NCBI RefSeq assembly: GCF_022458985.1
Contig: NC_061773.1
Coordinates: forward strand, 25,206,001 to 25,270,000
Source: Mugil cephalus
Lineage: Eukaryota; Chordata; Actinopteri; Mugiliformes; Mugilidae
DNA length: 64,000 nucleotides
Direction of reading: 5' to 3'
This document shows positions 31,701 through 44,527 of this stretch, in pieces; within the stretch, counting starts at the first letter, position 1; each line of letters starts with the position of its first letter. Position numbers and translations under genes: made by a program. The notes under the pieces are model-generated. The model saw only the letters and a program-made list of their open reading frames with translations, ran no database searches and was not told where the DNA came from.

Positions 31701-32555
31701 GGTTGGAGAGCATTGAATGCCCAGGAGGGATAAACATGACCTGCTACTGCGTTGTTCAAATATTCACAGTTCAGGTTAAACTGAGTCAAGCGACTGAAGC
31801 AAGAGCATCTGATCAAGTGAGCGTCAAGAATGGTTTGTGAAAGTCAAAGGGGTTAAAAAGGATACTCATCAATTTGGTGTTCGGCAAACAGCCAAGGTCT
31901 TGCTCCTCGTTAAGGTATGCTGTCGCTGGCAAACATCTCTCCCGGGTTTCTCCTCTACGCACTGCTCTCGTTTGGACAAACATCAATTAATCAGACGAGA
32001 ACATGTGGTACTACATATGGCGTGAAAAGGACACAGCGCTAACTCTGCTGTAATGTTGGCGTTAAGAGATCGCTATCTCTTCCACACGTCTCACACAGAT
32101 GTCCAGGAATTCCTCAAACGCCAGCGAAAAATGAGGGCGATATCTCAGCTTTGGTGACCTGGATCATCTGCCACGGAGGGGGTTGGGAGGGATGATGAAG
32201 CACACCCCCCCCGACTCTCTCTCTCGGATCCCTCCCTCCACCCTCATCCACGGCTGCGAGGCGTTCACACATTCCCCGCGTTTCTGGAGTGCTGTCTGTC
32301 AGCGCCTTCTTCCTTTAAAGAGTCGCTGACAGCCATTAATTATCACACGGGCTGAACGAAGGGCATTCCACTCCGCTGAAATATCGGTACGTACACACAC
32401 ACACACACACACACGTGCATTGCATTGCATGCACACACAAACGTAGAGTGACACCACCTGGCGTCCATTGGTCTTCATCACATTTGACAGATGAGTCTGG
32501 GTGTTTTTTACGTCCTCTGTGGTTTTCCAGTCATCGTCAAGCCTGGGACAAACAG
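28760..32555. other. AT-rich intergenic DNA, no gene recognised
   Basis: Holds a (TTTA)n run at 28986-29014 and (CA)n at 32394-32414. The C-rich stretch near 32160-32290 is the only GC peak. No exon, tRNA or complete mobile element is seen. Confidence 0.4.
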
Positions 32556-32560
32556 GCAAG

Positions 32561-33475
32561 GGTTAGAGATTAGAGTCAGGGTTTGGGTTAGTGTTAGGGT
32601 TAGGGTTAGAGATTAGGGTTAAGGTTAGAGATTAGCTCTAGGGTTAGAGATTAGGGTTAAGGTTAGAGATTAGCTCTAGAGTTAGAGATTAGGGTCAGGG
32701 TTAGGGTTAGTGTTAGAGTTAGGGTTAGAGAGTAGATCTAAGGTTAGAGATTAGGGTTGGAGATTAGCTCTACAGTTAGAGATTAGGTGTTAGGGTTAGA
32801 GATTAGGGTTAGAGTTAGAGATTAGGGTTAGGGTTAGAGATTAGATCTAGGGTTAGAGATTAGACCTAGGGTTAGAGATTAGGGTTAGGGTTAGAGATTA
32901 GCTCTAGAGTTAGAGATTAGGGTTAGAGATTAGCACTAGAGTTAGAGATTAGGGTTAGTGTTGGATTTGACCTAGCGTTAGAGATTAGGGTTAAGGTTAG
33001 AGATTAGCTCTAGGGTTAGAGATTAGGGTTAAGGTTAGAGATTAGCTCTAGAGTTAGAGATTAGGGTCAGGGTTAGGGTTAGTGTTAGAGTTAGGGTTAG
33101 AGAGTAGATCTAAGGTTAGAGATTAGGGTTGGAGATTAGCTCTACAGTCAGAGATTAGATCTAGGGTTAGAGATTAGACCTAGGGTTAGAGATTAGACCT
33201 AGGGTTAGAGATTAGGGTTAGGGTTAGAGATTAGCTCTAGAGTTAGAGATTAGGGTTAGGGTTAGAAATTAGCTCTAGAGTTAGAGACTAGGGTTAGAGA
33301 GTAGGTGTTAAGGTTAGAGATTAGCTCTAGAGTTAGAGATTAGGGTTAGGGTTAGAGATTAGCTCTAGAGTTAGAGATTAGGGTTAGGGTTAGAGATTAG
33401 CTCTAGAGTTAGAGATTAGACCTAGGGTTAGAGATTAGATCTAGGGTTAGAGATTAGGGTTAGGGTTAGAGCTTT
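32561..33475. repeat. Degenerate telomere-like tandem array
   Basis: About 0.9 kb built from GGTTAG/GGGTTAG hexamer variants mixed with GAGATTAG and GAGATTAGCTCTAGAG. A block of roughly 170 bp starting near 32605 recurs at +372 bp (near 32977) almost unchanged, so there is a higher-order unit. Not a chromosome end: unique DNA lies on both sides. Confidence 0.9.
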
Positions 33476-33479
33476 GGGT

Positions 33480-34520
33480 GGGATGCATTGACCGTACAAC
33501 GCACCGAGACACTTAAGAAAAGCGTAAACACACATCTAATGCTGGCAGGGAGGCTTGTGTGCTGCACCCACTTTTATGAGACAATTTTATGATGATGTGT
33601 ACAGATACTGACTCGCGCTGAAAAGCACGTAGAAAGATTTTAGCAGTCTATCAGAGCTCCGCACTAAATCATCAGCGCCGCCCAGACATCTCAAGTCTGT
33701 ACAGTACGCGGGCATGTGCTACGCTGCTGTGAGCGCGTGGAAATAAATCTCCATTTCGCTGGCTGAAGCTGCAGGACACGGCCTGCTTAGCCCTGCCGGT
33801 ACTGAACCACTGACAGCTTTTGTTTTGTTGTGTGAGTCCAGAACTGATGCCAGCGCGTGAAGCTCCATGTGGTTTTCATGTAGAAGTTGGCTGTGGTTTA
33901 GTAGCGCAGGTTTGGCCCGGTCCACCTGGTTTAACTGCTCCGAAGCAGGTAGGTGGAGATAAATGGAGAGGGGGGGGGGGCATCTTTATTTTTAACTGAG
34001 CCATATTGTAAATCATCACCGTCAATCAGTCACAGGGGAGCCTGTCTGTTAGCTACCGCAAGATGTGAATGGTGTGTGAGCTCGGGGCCTTTCTCGGTGC
34101 GCTACGTGTTCATGTCTGTACTTGTGTTTCTTGTGGACTAGTGGAACGCTGTAGTACGTATCTGGACCAAATGCAGACCAATGTCCTGCCTTATTCATAG
34201 AAAGATAACTTGTCTGGACTCGGGACAGCCAGGTGTTACAGAATTCACTATCAAGTATGTTGCTCCAGTTCCAGATCTAACCTTACTGCATCCCTCAGAG
34301 TTCGAACTAAGTGCGCAAGTCTGAAGTTCACATAATTAGGAATTGATAAACAGCCGTGGTCTCACTTCCCACTATGATGTGGGCTAAAGTTACAAAGAAG
34401 TGGCTCGTGCAGTTGGTTGTTATTGTGTAGAAATTGCATCCAGTATTTGAGGATATCCTCATCGCTGACTCCCAGACATCATTAGATGCAGTACCTAATT
34501 GTCCATTGGTATAAAGCTAA
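33480..34520. other. Intergenic DNA, nothing recognised
   Basis: No gene or named repeat apart from a G-run at 33969-33980. Confidence 0.4.
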
Positions 34521-34522
34521 AA

Positions 34523-34985
34523 TACACCCATCAGTCATTTCATTATGAGCACCTTCCTACTATTGTGTAGGCCTCCATTGTGCCTCAGAAACAGCCGTGA
34601 CTCATCGGACAATGGACACGGGCCTTCTGAGGGTGTCCTGAATGTTGTTAGTGGGGGGCATTTGGGTCCTATGTGTCGAGGGGAGGGGCCTCTGTGGATC
34701 ATCCCACCGATGCTTGATCAGTTTGGGATCTAGTGAATTTTAGTTGTTCCTAAGGTGTTTTTGTGTGTGTACCTGTGTCAGGCTGCATCCTGCCATCGAG
34801 GGGTGTCATTGCTATGGGGTGGGGGTGCCTGGTCTGGTCTAGGTGGGTCCTACATGTCTAAGTAACAGCCACATGAATGAATGCCAGGTCCAAAAGTTTC
34901 CCAGCAGAACAATGAATTGTCACAAGACATTCAATGTTATTTACTCCTCCTGTTAGTGGTTATAATGTTATGCCTGATCAGTGTA
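34523..34985. mobile_element. 463-bp element with about 30-bp terminal inverted repeats
   Basis: Left end TACACCCATCAGTCATTTCA TTATGAGCACC is inverted at the right end as ...GGTTATAATGTTATGCCTGA TCAGTGTA. The TACACTGATCAG end is typical of an abundant fish DNA transposon family. It has no coding capacity. Confidence 0.8.
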
Positions 34986-35040
34986 ATTAGCTATGCTGCC
35001 ATTTTTGATTGTATCTCCACGGTATCTGGGATCAGTAAGA

Positions 35041-35477
35041 CCTGAGACGTATAAAAACTAAGCATCATGTTTGACCAGGGAGTAGTAGTTTTTGTCCTCA
35101 TGTGTGGACACTGGGATTATTTAATAAAGTCACACAATGTGCAACAAAATCTAAAACTTTTTTTTTTAATACGTGAACATGGCTGTGCAAAACCAGAGTA
35201 ATGAAGTCCCAACGTCCTCAAACGAGTACTTGCTAATTAGCGACGTTGTAGCTCGTTGCTATTGATAAAAATTTTTTTACATTTGCATATGAAACTAGAA
35301 ACATGAATAAGAATAAATAAATAAGTTTCAACTGTGAAATTCAATGATGTTTTCTACCTCGTCCACGTTTGTCGCCTGTATCATGACTAAAGCGTCCACT
35401 TATGAGGACAACGGGTTTAAATGAAGTAGAATAAGCTGCGATAATGTCCCCATATGAGGACGTAGGGTCTCAGGAGG
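35041..35477 (+). mobile_element. CCTGAGAC-ended MITE, copy 1
   Basis: Starts CCTGAGAC and ends GTCTCAGG, i.e. terminal inverted repeats. Interior words AATGAAGTCCCAACGTCCTC and AACGAGTACTTGCTAAT are shared with copies at 39.2 and 59.1 kb. Flanking sequence differs between copies. Confidence 0.8.
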
Positions 35478-35479
35478 AT

Positions 35480-38400
35480 AATATAATATGATACATCTTT
35501 GTTTCGTAATGTAGTGTTAATACAACACATGTAAAATCTTTGAGGTTCATGCGATTAGATCGTCTTAGATTTCCATGTAACACCTTTAAGTGCGGTAGTT
35601 GTTTTACATTATCTTAAAAGAAGCGCAGCCCACATCATGTTTTTCTTTTTGTTCTGAAATACATCTCGATATGTGCGAGTACCACAGCACGACTGGTGGA
35701 GGCAGTGTCGCCGTGTGTGTGCCTGACGGCCTCTGGTCAGCGCAGGGATTATTTTGACACGGGAGGTTGGCGTTAGCTAACAAATACATGTAACGCACAC
35801 ACATACTCTAACCTCTTTCACCCGCATAGGCGGCGTTGTGTGTGTTCAGTGTCCAGGTGTTAAGAGAAAGTTCTTTACAGTTCAGTCGATGACAGACACA
35901 CAACTGTAACCACTCACCAAACTCACAGTGTGTGTGTGCAGCTCATGGGGATCCTCCGTACCAGCATCCAGAGATGAAGCTGATGAAACTGTGGCAGCTA
36001 AAGCCCCCATCAACAGCCTGATGTATCGTCTGTGCTCGTGTGCGCGAAGCTGTCACTTTCACTCCTTCGTTCTCTCTCTGATCTGTCCTTATCTGATCAG
36101 TCTTATGTTAAATTTCAAGAGAGTCCCAGCTGAATGGGGACCGGACCACAGTATGACTCAACCCGATAATTACACCTGTCCTCAACTAAGTGCCAAAAGC
36201 TGCAGGTCATCCAATGGGGTCATGTTTATGTATCAGGTAGTAAAGTGCAAGAGGTCTTTATAGTCACTAATTTACCCATTTGTGACAACAGAATTTTTAA
36301 ATACTTACCCTCTGGAGTGTAATTGGCAGTTATTGACTACTTTTGGTTTTACCTTTAACATGTTTAACCATTTTTATAACTTATAATGCAAATCTAATGT
36401 GTGCATTTCAAAAGCTTATGAACAAATTCAACAAACAACAAAGCTATTAATAACTATTTCCATTAAAAAGCAGTACAACTATTTACAATTGTTTACAAAG
36501 TCCATAATCTCTGGCTTCTTTCTCTTTGGCTGCAGTCACTCTCACAACTTTTGCCTCTTCCTTAGCAACCGCTGACACGTCATTTTCTGATTGGTTGATG
36601 GGATGCATTTTTCACCAATTAGAATGACAGCAATATTCAGGGCAACATGTGGTGTGAATTATTTATAATAAGTCTAGGTTTACTTGGCCTATTAACACAA
36701 TTTAAAACTGGTTTATAGTTTGAAGTTTTGACAAAAGCTGAAATGGAGATTCAGTGACGCTGCGTCTTGCTGTTGTGTCGTTGTAAATTGGTCATGTGAT
36801 TTGGATGTGCCAGCGCATCCGTTGACTCCAGAGGCTTAATTTGATTACTGCCTTAGGGTCAGGGTTACGTGTGATCAGAGATCTCTCTAATGGGACCTCA
36901 GTACATCCTGGATGTTGTTCAGACCTGTATTTTAACCCTTGTTTACCGTTCAAAAAAAACTTCCTTTCATACCGTTCGTGGCTGCAGCCAACAAATAAAG
37001 ATGGATGACTAATTCAGTCAAAGAAGTGGAGCGTTGGTGGAGCTAATGTGAGTGGTGATGCAGGGGCAGACAGCTTGTGACTGAGATCCTGTTCAGACCT
37101 TTTATTAACGTCTGTCCTGTTGAATCCAATCACAAGCAAATGACTCAACCCGTATGTACTGTTCTTGGCCACGAGGGGAATCTTTTTCCTCATAGCTTCC
37201 ACTATACAGCAGCAAATGGATTGATTTTTGGTGAGGAACCTTAATTTTACATAAATTTTGAAAATATGATTTCAACATTTTCAATAGGTCAATAATACAC
37301 TGTGGGAAAAAAACGTCTAAATTTGACTACTGTAAAAAATATATCAGATAAATATTTGTTCTTTTTTTTTTGCTTAAATCTGTTAATCAACCTCAATACT
37401 GAACTATTAAATATTGAAAACAAAAGATTGAAACTTTCATTTATTATTAACTTTTTTTGAAAAAAAAAAAAGTCAATGACATATTTCCAATAAAAATTTT
37501 TTTTTTTTTTTTTTTGCCTATTATCACAACTTTGGATATTTCAAATATTAGTAACATAATTGACCTTTATGCATATTTATTTCTGTGCAGCATCCAATTT
37601 TCCTTAAAATTCCCTCTCGTGATGTTCATGGTTGTTTTTGCCCCATTGACTCCCATTATAACTACAATTTTTGAGTGCACAGAAATGAGACTAAATAACA
37701 ATCCATTTACAATACTGGTGATTTCCCCAGATCAGAAGGGTTCAAATTTTACTTTTTTTGAAAAAAAAAAGTCATGAAGTGGTCTATAGGCTTAGGCTGC
37801 TCGGGAAATGATGCACACAATAGAACCTTTATCCATTTATGACAACTGCACAAGCAGAACTTTTAAATACTCACCTGTTGAAATTTTATTAAGGCATGAA
37901 GTTACTCTAGGGTTATATGTGGTCACGGCTCTGCTCAAGGTGTCTTCTGGTTTCAGACTGGGTTTTATATTTTTATTAACTTTTTTATTATTATTAAAAT
38001 TCTGTGCTTTGACAGATAAATAAACCTCTTTCACCTCTGGACTATTTGTTTCAGGGAAACTTCATAGTCACTATCACATCTGAATGTGGCATCTACTTAT
38101 TTTTACACACCAGAACACTGAGAACATTTCAGGGTCTTTGTCAAGGACACTTTGACATGTGGTCCATGTGCTGGGGATGAAACTCACTGCCCAACTTAAT
38201 AGGGTAGAAGTCTAAACCCTGTGCAGACGTGTTGCATCAAGAGCCGTTATCTTACCAGAATATTATGACACTGTTAGCTACGTTAAAGAGAAGCCAAAAG
38301 GGCAATGGAAAGTAGGAAGAATGTACTTAAATATGTCAGTGCATGAATTGAGAAACCTAATAAAATGTCTTCATATCGTATAATTGTTTAGATTAAACAA

Positions 38401-39190
38401 ACAATATGAGGAAATGGGTCAGGAGAATTATTGGTTTTATCCTCTATGGTGCATCATAGTTGACAACTGCTGATATGTATCTTGGAACACTTAGCAATGT
38501 CCTGACAATGTTTTATAAATAAATATATATAATAGCCTGTCAGAATTATTTATACCTGCTCTCAAGCCAAGTAACAAGCACAATGTGCACATGACGTTGA
38601 CCATTATCCACACACAACGAGGCGAAATGAACGACACGCTAAAGGAAAGACAGCACAAAGTGAACTCTGACTCACAGGTTGGTTTTTTTACGGGTCTCGA
38701 AAGCTGTGATTGATCGTAACCAGCACGTCGTCTATTCTGCGTTCGACTTTAAAACTGCCTGATCTGACACGTTATCCATCCTGTTAGACAAAAATATTGC
38801 GCTGCCTGAATATTATTAATGTCCCTTCTTGAAATGAAATAAATAATAGCTGTTTAGAACTATGAACGGATCCTAAAAACTCTAACTTCTATGCGAAAAG
38901 GAAACGCTTCTATTTTATTTTCATACCGCTGCAGTTATATTCTGATTAGTAACCCTGTAATATGTCATGTCTGAGCCTGACAAAGATGTCACACACAGCA
39001 TTGTTTATTTAAGATGTCCTCTGTTGCAACTCTACTGGATTCATGATGGGAGGAAAAATGCTGCGAAGAGCCACTCAGTTATGTAATTAGTTCTAGTCTT
39101 GGCTGAAAAACATATCTAAATCATTTCTGTGCTCACAAATATTATGCTGTCCCGGGTCATCATCATCGTCTCCTCTGAGTTGCAGCTGTT
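35480..39190. other. AT-rich intergenic DNA with minor repeats
   Basis: Two stretches, about 36260-36335 and 37825-37885, share loosely spaced words (CCATTT.TGACAAC, TTTAAATACT.ACC) and may be an old repeat. Near 38135-38230 GGTCTTTGTCAAGGACACTT is a common fish repeat fragment. No gene seen. Confidence 0.35.
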
Positions 39191-39196
39191 CTTCAC

Positions 39197-40157
39197 CCTC
39201 CTGAGACCTGAGAAAGTTTTTTTTTTCCCAGCACAGTTTTAATTTCTCAAAGATATTTAGGAATAGTAGAATCTAAGAAGTATAAAAACTTAGTGTCATC
39301 TTTGAACAGGAAGTAGTTTTTTGGGGTAAAAAAAATAAAAAATACTCAAATGTGGACACAGGGATTATTTCATTGTGTAATACAAGAGTCTTTTTAAGGC
39401 CTAGGACCCCAAACTGATGAAGAAATTAAGTAGGACGCCTACCTACTATATGTGTTCTATATTAAACTCGGCCTAGTGCTATTCAGCATTAAGCTGTTCG
39501 AATAATACAGCTTCAAATGTGTATAATGTGTATTATGGAAAGATAACCTCAATTTATCCCTTTACTAAAATATGTTGGACTCATGTTAATGTGCATTTAA
39601 AACAAATTCAAATTTTGTGAAGGGGGAAATTAAAAAAATCCATGAAAAATGTCTAATCACCCAAAGATTTTGAGACCCCCCTGCAGTACTCCCGTGGATC
39701 CCCTAGGGGTCGCGGACCCCTTGTTGAAGAATTGCGCAATGCAATAAAGTCACCAATGTGCAACCAATGTATAAAACAATTTCAGTACCTGAACATGGCC
39801 ATGCAAAAACAGGATCGCAAACAATGAAGTCCCAATGTCCTCAAACGAGTACTTGCTAATCAGCGACATCGAAGCTCGTTACTATTGGTAGAATTTGTTA
39901 AATTGTGTGTCATATCAAACTAGAAAAGTTAAAAAGCATAAACAAACCAGTTTCAGCTGTAAAACTGATGGGGTTTTGTACCTTGTCCACTTTTGTCCCA
40001 TGATTGGCTGTAGAATGAATGTATTAAGCCTTTGCTACGACTAGATCTTAGACAAAAGCGTCCACTTATGAGGACAATAGGTCTAAATGAAGCAGAATAA
40101 GCTGCAACAAAACCTGAAACTTAATGTCCCCATAAGAGTACGCTGGGTCTCAGGAGG
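39197..40157 (+). mobile_element. CCTGAGAC-ended MITE, copy 2, interrupted
   Basis: Ends CCTCCTGAGAC and GTCTCAGGAGG. The interior aligns with copies 1 and 3 except for an insertion at about 39386-39745. Confidence 0.8.
39386..39745. mobile_element. Insertion nested inside the 39.2-kb MITE
   Basis: Copies at 35.1 and 59.5 kb give the empty site (CACTGTGTAATACAATAAAG on the matching strand at 59.5 kb). Here TAATACAA precedes and CAATGCAA follows the insert, an imperfect 8-bp duplication that suggests a hAT-type insertion. The insert carries GGGGTCGCGGACCCC, a strong palindrome, near its right end. Confidence 0.65.
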
Positions 40158-40164
40158 TTAAGAG

Positions 40165-41310
40165 TTGACATGGAGCTATTTTTATCCTTATAACAAACTA
40201 TGTTCCGGTTAGTCATTGTTCATGGGTTTTGTCCTCTTTGTAGCTTGTGGCGACAACACACGAATGCTATTCATGGTATTAAAAAACTGCATACCTGAGG
40301 TTATCCAACATTTCACTGACTTGATTTGCACCTAGAGGTGGAAAGGACGTCAGACTGATACAGTGTAAACTCAATGCCCGCCATCACGGATCTAATACCC
40401 CCTGCTCCTCATGCTGCACAACGTGACCATTTCAGGGCAAAAATGAAAAAAGTATAGACACCAGAGGTAGGATGAGGGGAGGAGGGACTGTGGAAAGAAA
40501 AAAAAATGCAACTGTCATCACAAACAAGAACCATCTGTCTCATTTGTGTAACTTGTTTTCTTTTAATATGAGAAGTATGCTGAAGAGATCTGGGAGTTTG
40601 AGAGAGGCCTGGGAGGGCTGGGCCCTGGGCTAAAGCCAGCCTTCGCCTGGGTTTTTCTGAGCAAGTGGCATTAATATCCAGCCAATCTGCACTGTTAACC
40701 CTTCACACTCACAACACACACTGACAGTGAGCGAGAGGCAACAACAGACAACATTTAACCCCAAGTATGCGCAGGTGCCTGACTCGTAGTTTCCTGTCTG
40801 GGAGAGAGAATTACCTGGAAGATTTATATATTGAAAGTGAAATCCCAAATTATTGTCTCACAGAGACATGAGAGAAATGAATAACACATGCTAATTAGAT
40901 AACATACCGCTCAAAATTTATTAATTAGATTTTTAGAAAGTCGGTCCAAACTATGCACAGGTTTACGCTGTTTAGCATTATCCTCTATCTTTAGTGTGTT
41001 GTCTTACAATCATTTTCATGTTGTAGCTGCAGAGTCGAAGCCAATCCCGAAATTCCAGGCTTTGCTCCAGATGTAGGAAAACCTCATTCAGATCCCATTG
41101 ATTTGATCCAATTGATTGAACTAAAAACAACAACAACAACAACATCCTAACTGACTGAATAATATGTTGTGTGCTTCACTTTTCCACATGGTGAGTGCGT
41201 TTTGTTTCCCTGAAGCCCGAAAATCTCTTTTTTACAAAAGCCAGATCTTGTAGGTCAAACTCCATTACTGGTAGAACATCAAGACCCTTTCAGCAAATTG
41301 AATGTTTGTT
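40165..41310. other. Intergenic DNA; candidate conserved non-coding stretch
   Basis: 40560-40860 has balanced base composition, no repeats and no ORF, unlike its surroundings, so it could be a conserved regulatory element. This is inference from composition only. Confidence 0.25.
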
Positions 41311-41314
41311 AAAA

Positions 41315-42010
41315 ATGTTAAGAGTCTGATGGATAAGTACCCCTGTGTAGGAGCTGTACTCTTTGACTTTAAAAAGAGCATTTGACACCGTTGACCCCCC
41401 AAGTCCTTCCAGCAAATCTCACAAATTTTAATTTTCATGAAGATGTTTTACAGCGGTTTAAGACACGAATCCACCTACCTCAGCCGTCCTGCTGGTGTCC
41501 CACAGGGTGCAATCCTTGGGCCTTTATTATTTCCATTTTACATAAATAATGTAAATAATAAATGTGTCATGATTCTGTCTTTTGTCATGATCATATTTTG
41601 ATTTTTTTGTTTTATTTTGTTAAATTCCATGGTTTCCTGTTGCCTTGATTGCTTATTGGTTTCACCTTGTGAGCTCCACCTTCTAATTAGTAATTTGCCT
41701 GTCCCCTCCTTCTAAATAATAATTCTAAGTCACTTGGGTCCTATCACCAAGCCTACTGCCCTGACAAGATGACCTTCCAGATGTTTGCTCTGATCTAAAA
41801 GGTTCGAATGTACGCGGATGACACTGTCATTTTCACCCACGCTTTGATCTCTTACATCACCTCATCCAAACTCATGAAAGCTTTAAACAAGGAACAAGAC
41901 TGGCACAATGACATCTATATTTTACACAAAATAAAATTAATTTCATTTGCCTTCCTTCTTGACAATAATCCCGGATCCACTATGTTTTCCAACGATGGAC
42001 TTCCTGCCTG
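41315..42010 (+). mobile_element. Non-LTR retrotransposon relic (reverse transcriptase), interrupted
   Basis: Broken reading frames give AFDTVD-like codons at about 41379, then AGVPQGAILGPLLF followed by YINN at about 41487-41550, and MYADDTVIFTHA at 41808. Those are RT motifs of the LINE class (YADD catalytic box). Frameshifts and the insertion at 41565-41795 inactivate it. Confidence 0.8.
41565..41795. mobile_element. Short insertion splitting the RT relic
   Basis: About 230 bp starting TGTCATGATTCTGTCTTTTG sits between the YINN and YADD motifs, which are close together in LINE RTs. Family not identified; exact ends uncertain. Confidence 0.5.
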
Positions 42011-42089
42011 AACAATTCGATCTGCCCGTCTATATTTATAACCAAAAAGGTTTGAGAAGCACTGATCTATACCCTATGCCAGATACTCA

Positions 42090-42714
42090 AATCTACGTAC
42101 TTGCTCACACAACATTCACACACCAGTGCCAAGCACTTTGGTCTGGTCCGTGTACTGGGGATGGAAACGCTAACCCTCTGGTTTGTGGACAACCCAACAG
42201 AAATGTGTTCAGTTTCATTATTCATGGAAGACAGTAGCCTTACCTGGCTGAAAAGGCCAACACGCCCCCTTGTGGGTGAAAACAATGGAGACGTTGCTGT
42301 GTTGATGCTAACGTTAGCTAATATCAATTGAGTTGTTAGTTATAATGTTAAAAATTCTAAATTCATGTATAAAAGTCAAAGTAGTGAATGTTGATGCTGA
42401 ACAGAAATGACAGCAGGTAACAACAGAACACAGAGTTACATTACTGTAAAGCGTTTTCTTTTAACAAAATGTTGGCTAAGCTCCATGCTGTATTTATGTC
42501 ATGATTCATTAATTTAACATTATGGAATGATTATGAATTGATGACAGATGTCACACATCACCAGGCGATTCAGTAAGGTAATGGAATAAATATCCGACAC
42601 CTCTGACTACTGAGTGGGGTCGTTCACCTATTTCTCTGTCGGTAGATAGGCTAGATGGAGTTTTTTCATAGAAGTTTTTCTATGTGTCATCACCGATCGT
42701 TGCTCGGCAACAAC

Positions 42715-42747
<33 letters not shown>

Positions 42748-43640
42748 TGGCCAACAAATGCTAGCAACACAAAATAAACACTGATTGTGGGGAGATTTGT
42801 GTTTACAGCCAGTGGTTTGTTTTCACCCAAATGGGGGCGTGGCCTAATTTGCTACTGTGTTCTATATGTTGACATACAGTGACAGTAAAGGTATTCATTT
42901 AATGCTTGGGTTGTATCACGCTTACATCCAAACAGTTTCACTGAGAAAAATAATCAAGACATTATTTTGGTTTTGTAGTTTAAGTAAAATAAATTGAGAT
43001 TAGCGTAGTTTAAATGACAATAAGGGACAATATAGTCTCTATATGGGATATCTGTTATTAATGGAAATGTGACTTTCAGTATTAGCCGATACCTATTTTA
43101 TTTTATTATTTTCATTATTTTGCTGCTTATAAAGTTCTTTGTAAATTGATTCTTGGGGTAAAGGGGTAGATTATGTAAGATTCTTCTTCTTTCTGCTCCC
43201 TTTCATTCAGATTCAGGAACAACTGTGTTGAATTGTATTTTTGAATTGTTTGGTTTTAACCAATGAATGAAGTAAAGTGCAGTATTTTAAGTTGTATCAC
43301 GTCGATTCAGTAAAGTTTAAAGGCCACATTAAACTATCCTGTCTCACCAGATTTCCGCGTACAGCTGTAGCTAGTGTTATTAATAGTCACCTTTGTCAAC
43401 ACTTTCAACACAAGCAGTTAATCACTAGTATTTTTATTAACCTGTGGAAATGTTCGACAAAGAAAACACACTTTTCAGACCAATGTTTTCCTAGAGGCTA
43501 CACTCCCACTTTCGAGATGACATACAGCATGAAAAAGCCTGATGAAATAGCTGGTTTCCCTGCACTAAATATCCTGTCAGTATGTCTATTGAAGGAGTGT
43601 GTATTCTTTGCAACACCCGCCCCACTCCCAGCGTGGTAAA
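42090..43640. other. Intergenic DNA with (TA)n and minor repeat fragments
   Basis: 42100-42200 (GGTCTGGTCCGTGTACTGGG) is a dispersed fragment. (TA)n lies at 42717-42745. No gene is seen. Confidence 0.4.
42717..42745. repeat. (TA)n microsatellite
   Basis: Perfect TA run. Confidence 0.95.
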
Positions 43641-44336
43641 ACCCTACTGTCAGCCTCTTGTCTCCGCCACAACCGCAGCAAACCACGAGAAGCATGAGGG
43701 TTCTCTGACTGACTGACTTGACTACACGCTGGGTTGTCTGACAGCCTCTCGCACACACAAAAGACACACAAAAGACTACAGACATTCCCAATCAGTGTGG
43801 CCACCACCAACACCGCCACCGCCACCACCACCGCATCTCATCGGGGTGACTTAATGGAGGACAGAGCCCCCGCTGCTGCAGACTGAGAGTGGTTAGAGTT
43901 ACACTTTCTGCAGACGAGGAGTCAAAGATATTGCAGGAGAAAAAAAAAAAACGCGAGTAAGCAAGAGTGGAAAGGATGGAGGGGTAGTGGTGCGGTATGA
44001 TATTGATAGAGACAGAAGGAGGGGAAAAAGCTTGTGCCATGTGGTCTGCATTTCGCTGTAATCCCTTTGCTCCTAGCCCGGTGTTCCTGCCTCTGCCTCT
44101 GCTCCGTCTACAGCCCAAACTCAATCAGGCGGCCGCTGAAACCCGAGTGGCCTCCTCGGTTCTTCTCTCCCCCCCTGAAAAAAAAAAAAAAAAAACCCAG
44201 ACTGCCAGGTTCCCAGCGGCGGCGGCGGCCACGGGGGAAACACATCCCTCTATCTCTGCGCTGATTCATGGCGCATAAATTGTGTTTATAGGTGTCGGGG
44301 GGTTGCGTGGAAGAACCTTGGGGTGTAATGTTCTGC

Positions 44337-44340
<4 letters not shown>

Positions 44341-44397
<57 letters not shown>
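44341..44397. repeat. (AC)28 microsatellite
   Basis: Perfect 57-bp AC run just beyond the presumed wnt4 3' end. Confidence 0.97.
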
Positions 44398-44398
<1 letters not shown>

Positions 44399-44453
44399 TT
44401 TAAATGCTGTGGCCACATAATAATGCGGCTGAAAGACACGGGAAATGGACGGT

Positions 44454-44459
44454 TTTATT
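44454..44459 (-). terminator. wnt4: Candidate wnt4 poly(A) signal
   Basis: TTTATT on plus is AATAAA on the wnt4 strand, 1.55 kb after the stop. Confidence 0.45.
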
Positions 44460-44479
44460 GAAATATGCATATGTCTGTC

Positions 44480-44488
<9 letters not shown>

Positions 44489-44526
<38 letters not shown>
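44489..44526. repeat. (GT)19 microsatellite
   Basis: Perfect GT run 92 bp after the (AC)28 run; the two can pair as an inverted repeat. Confidence 0.97.

Positions 44527-44527
<1 letters not shown>

Noticed and set aside
32561..33475. CRISPR-like or satellite centromere array
   Set aside because: There are no unique spacers; the units are short TTAGGG-like words of variable spacing in vertebrate DNA.
41795..41815. GGTTCGAAT as a tRNA B-box
   Set aside because: No A-box or cloverleaf can be formed around it, and it lies inside the RT relic.
41808..42011. YADD-containing open frame as a functional gene
   Set aside because: It is a fragment of a dead non-LTR element, split by an insertion and frameshifts.
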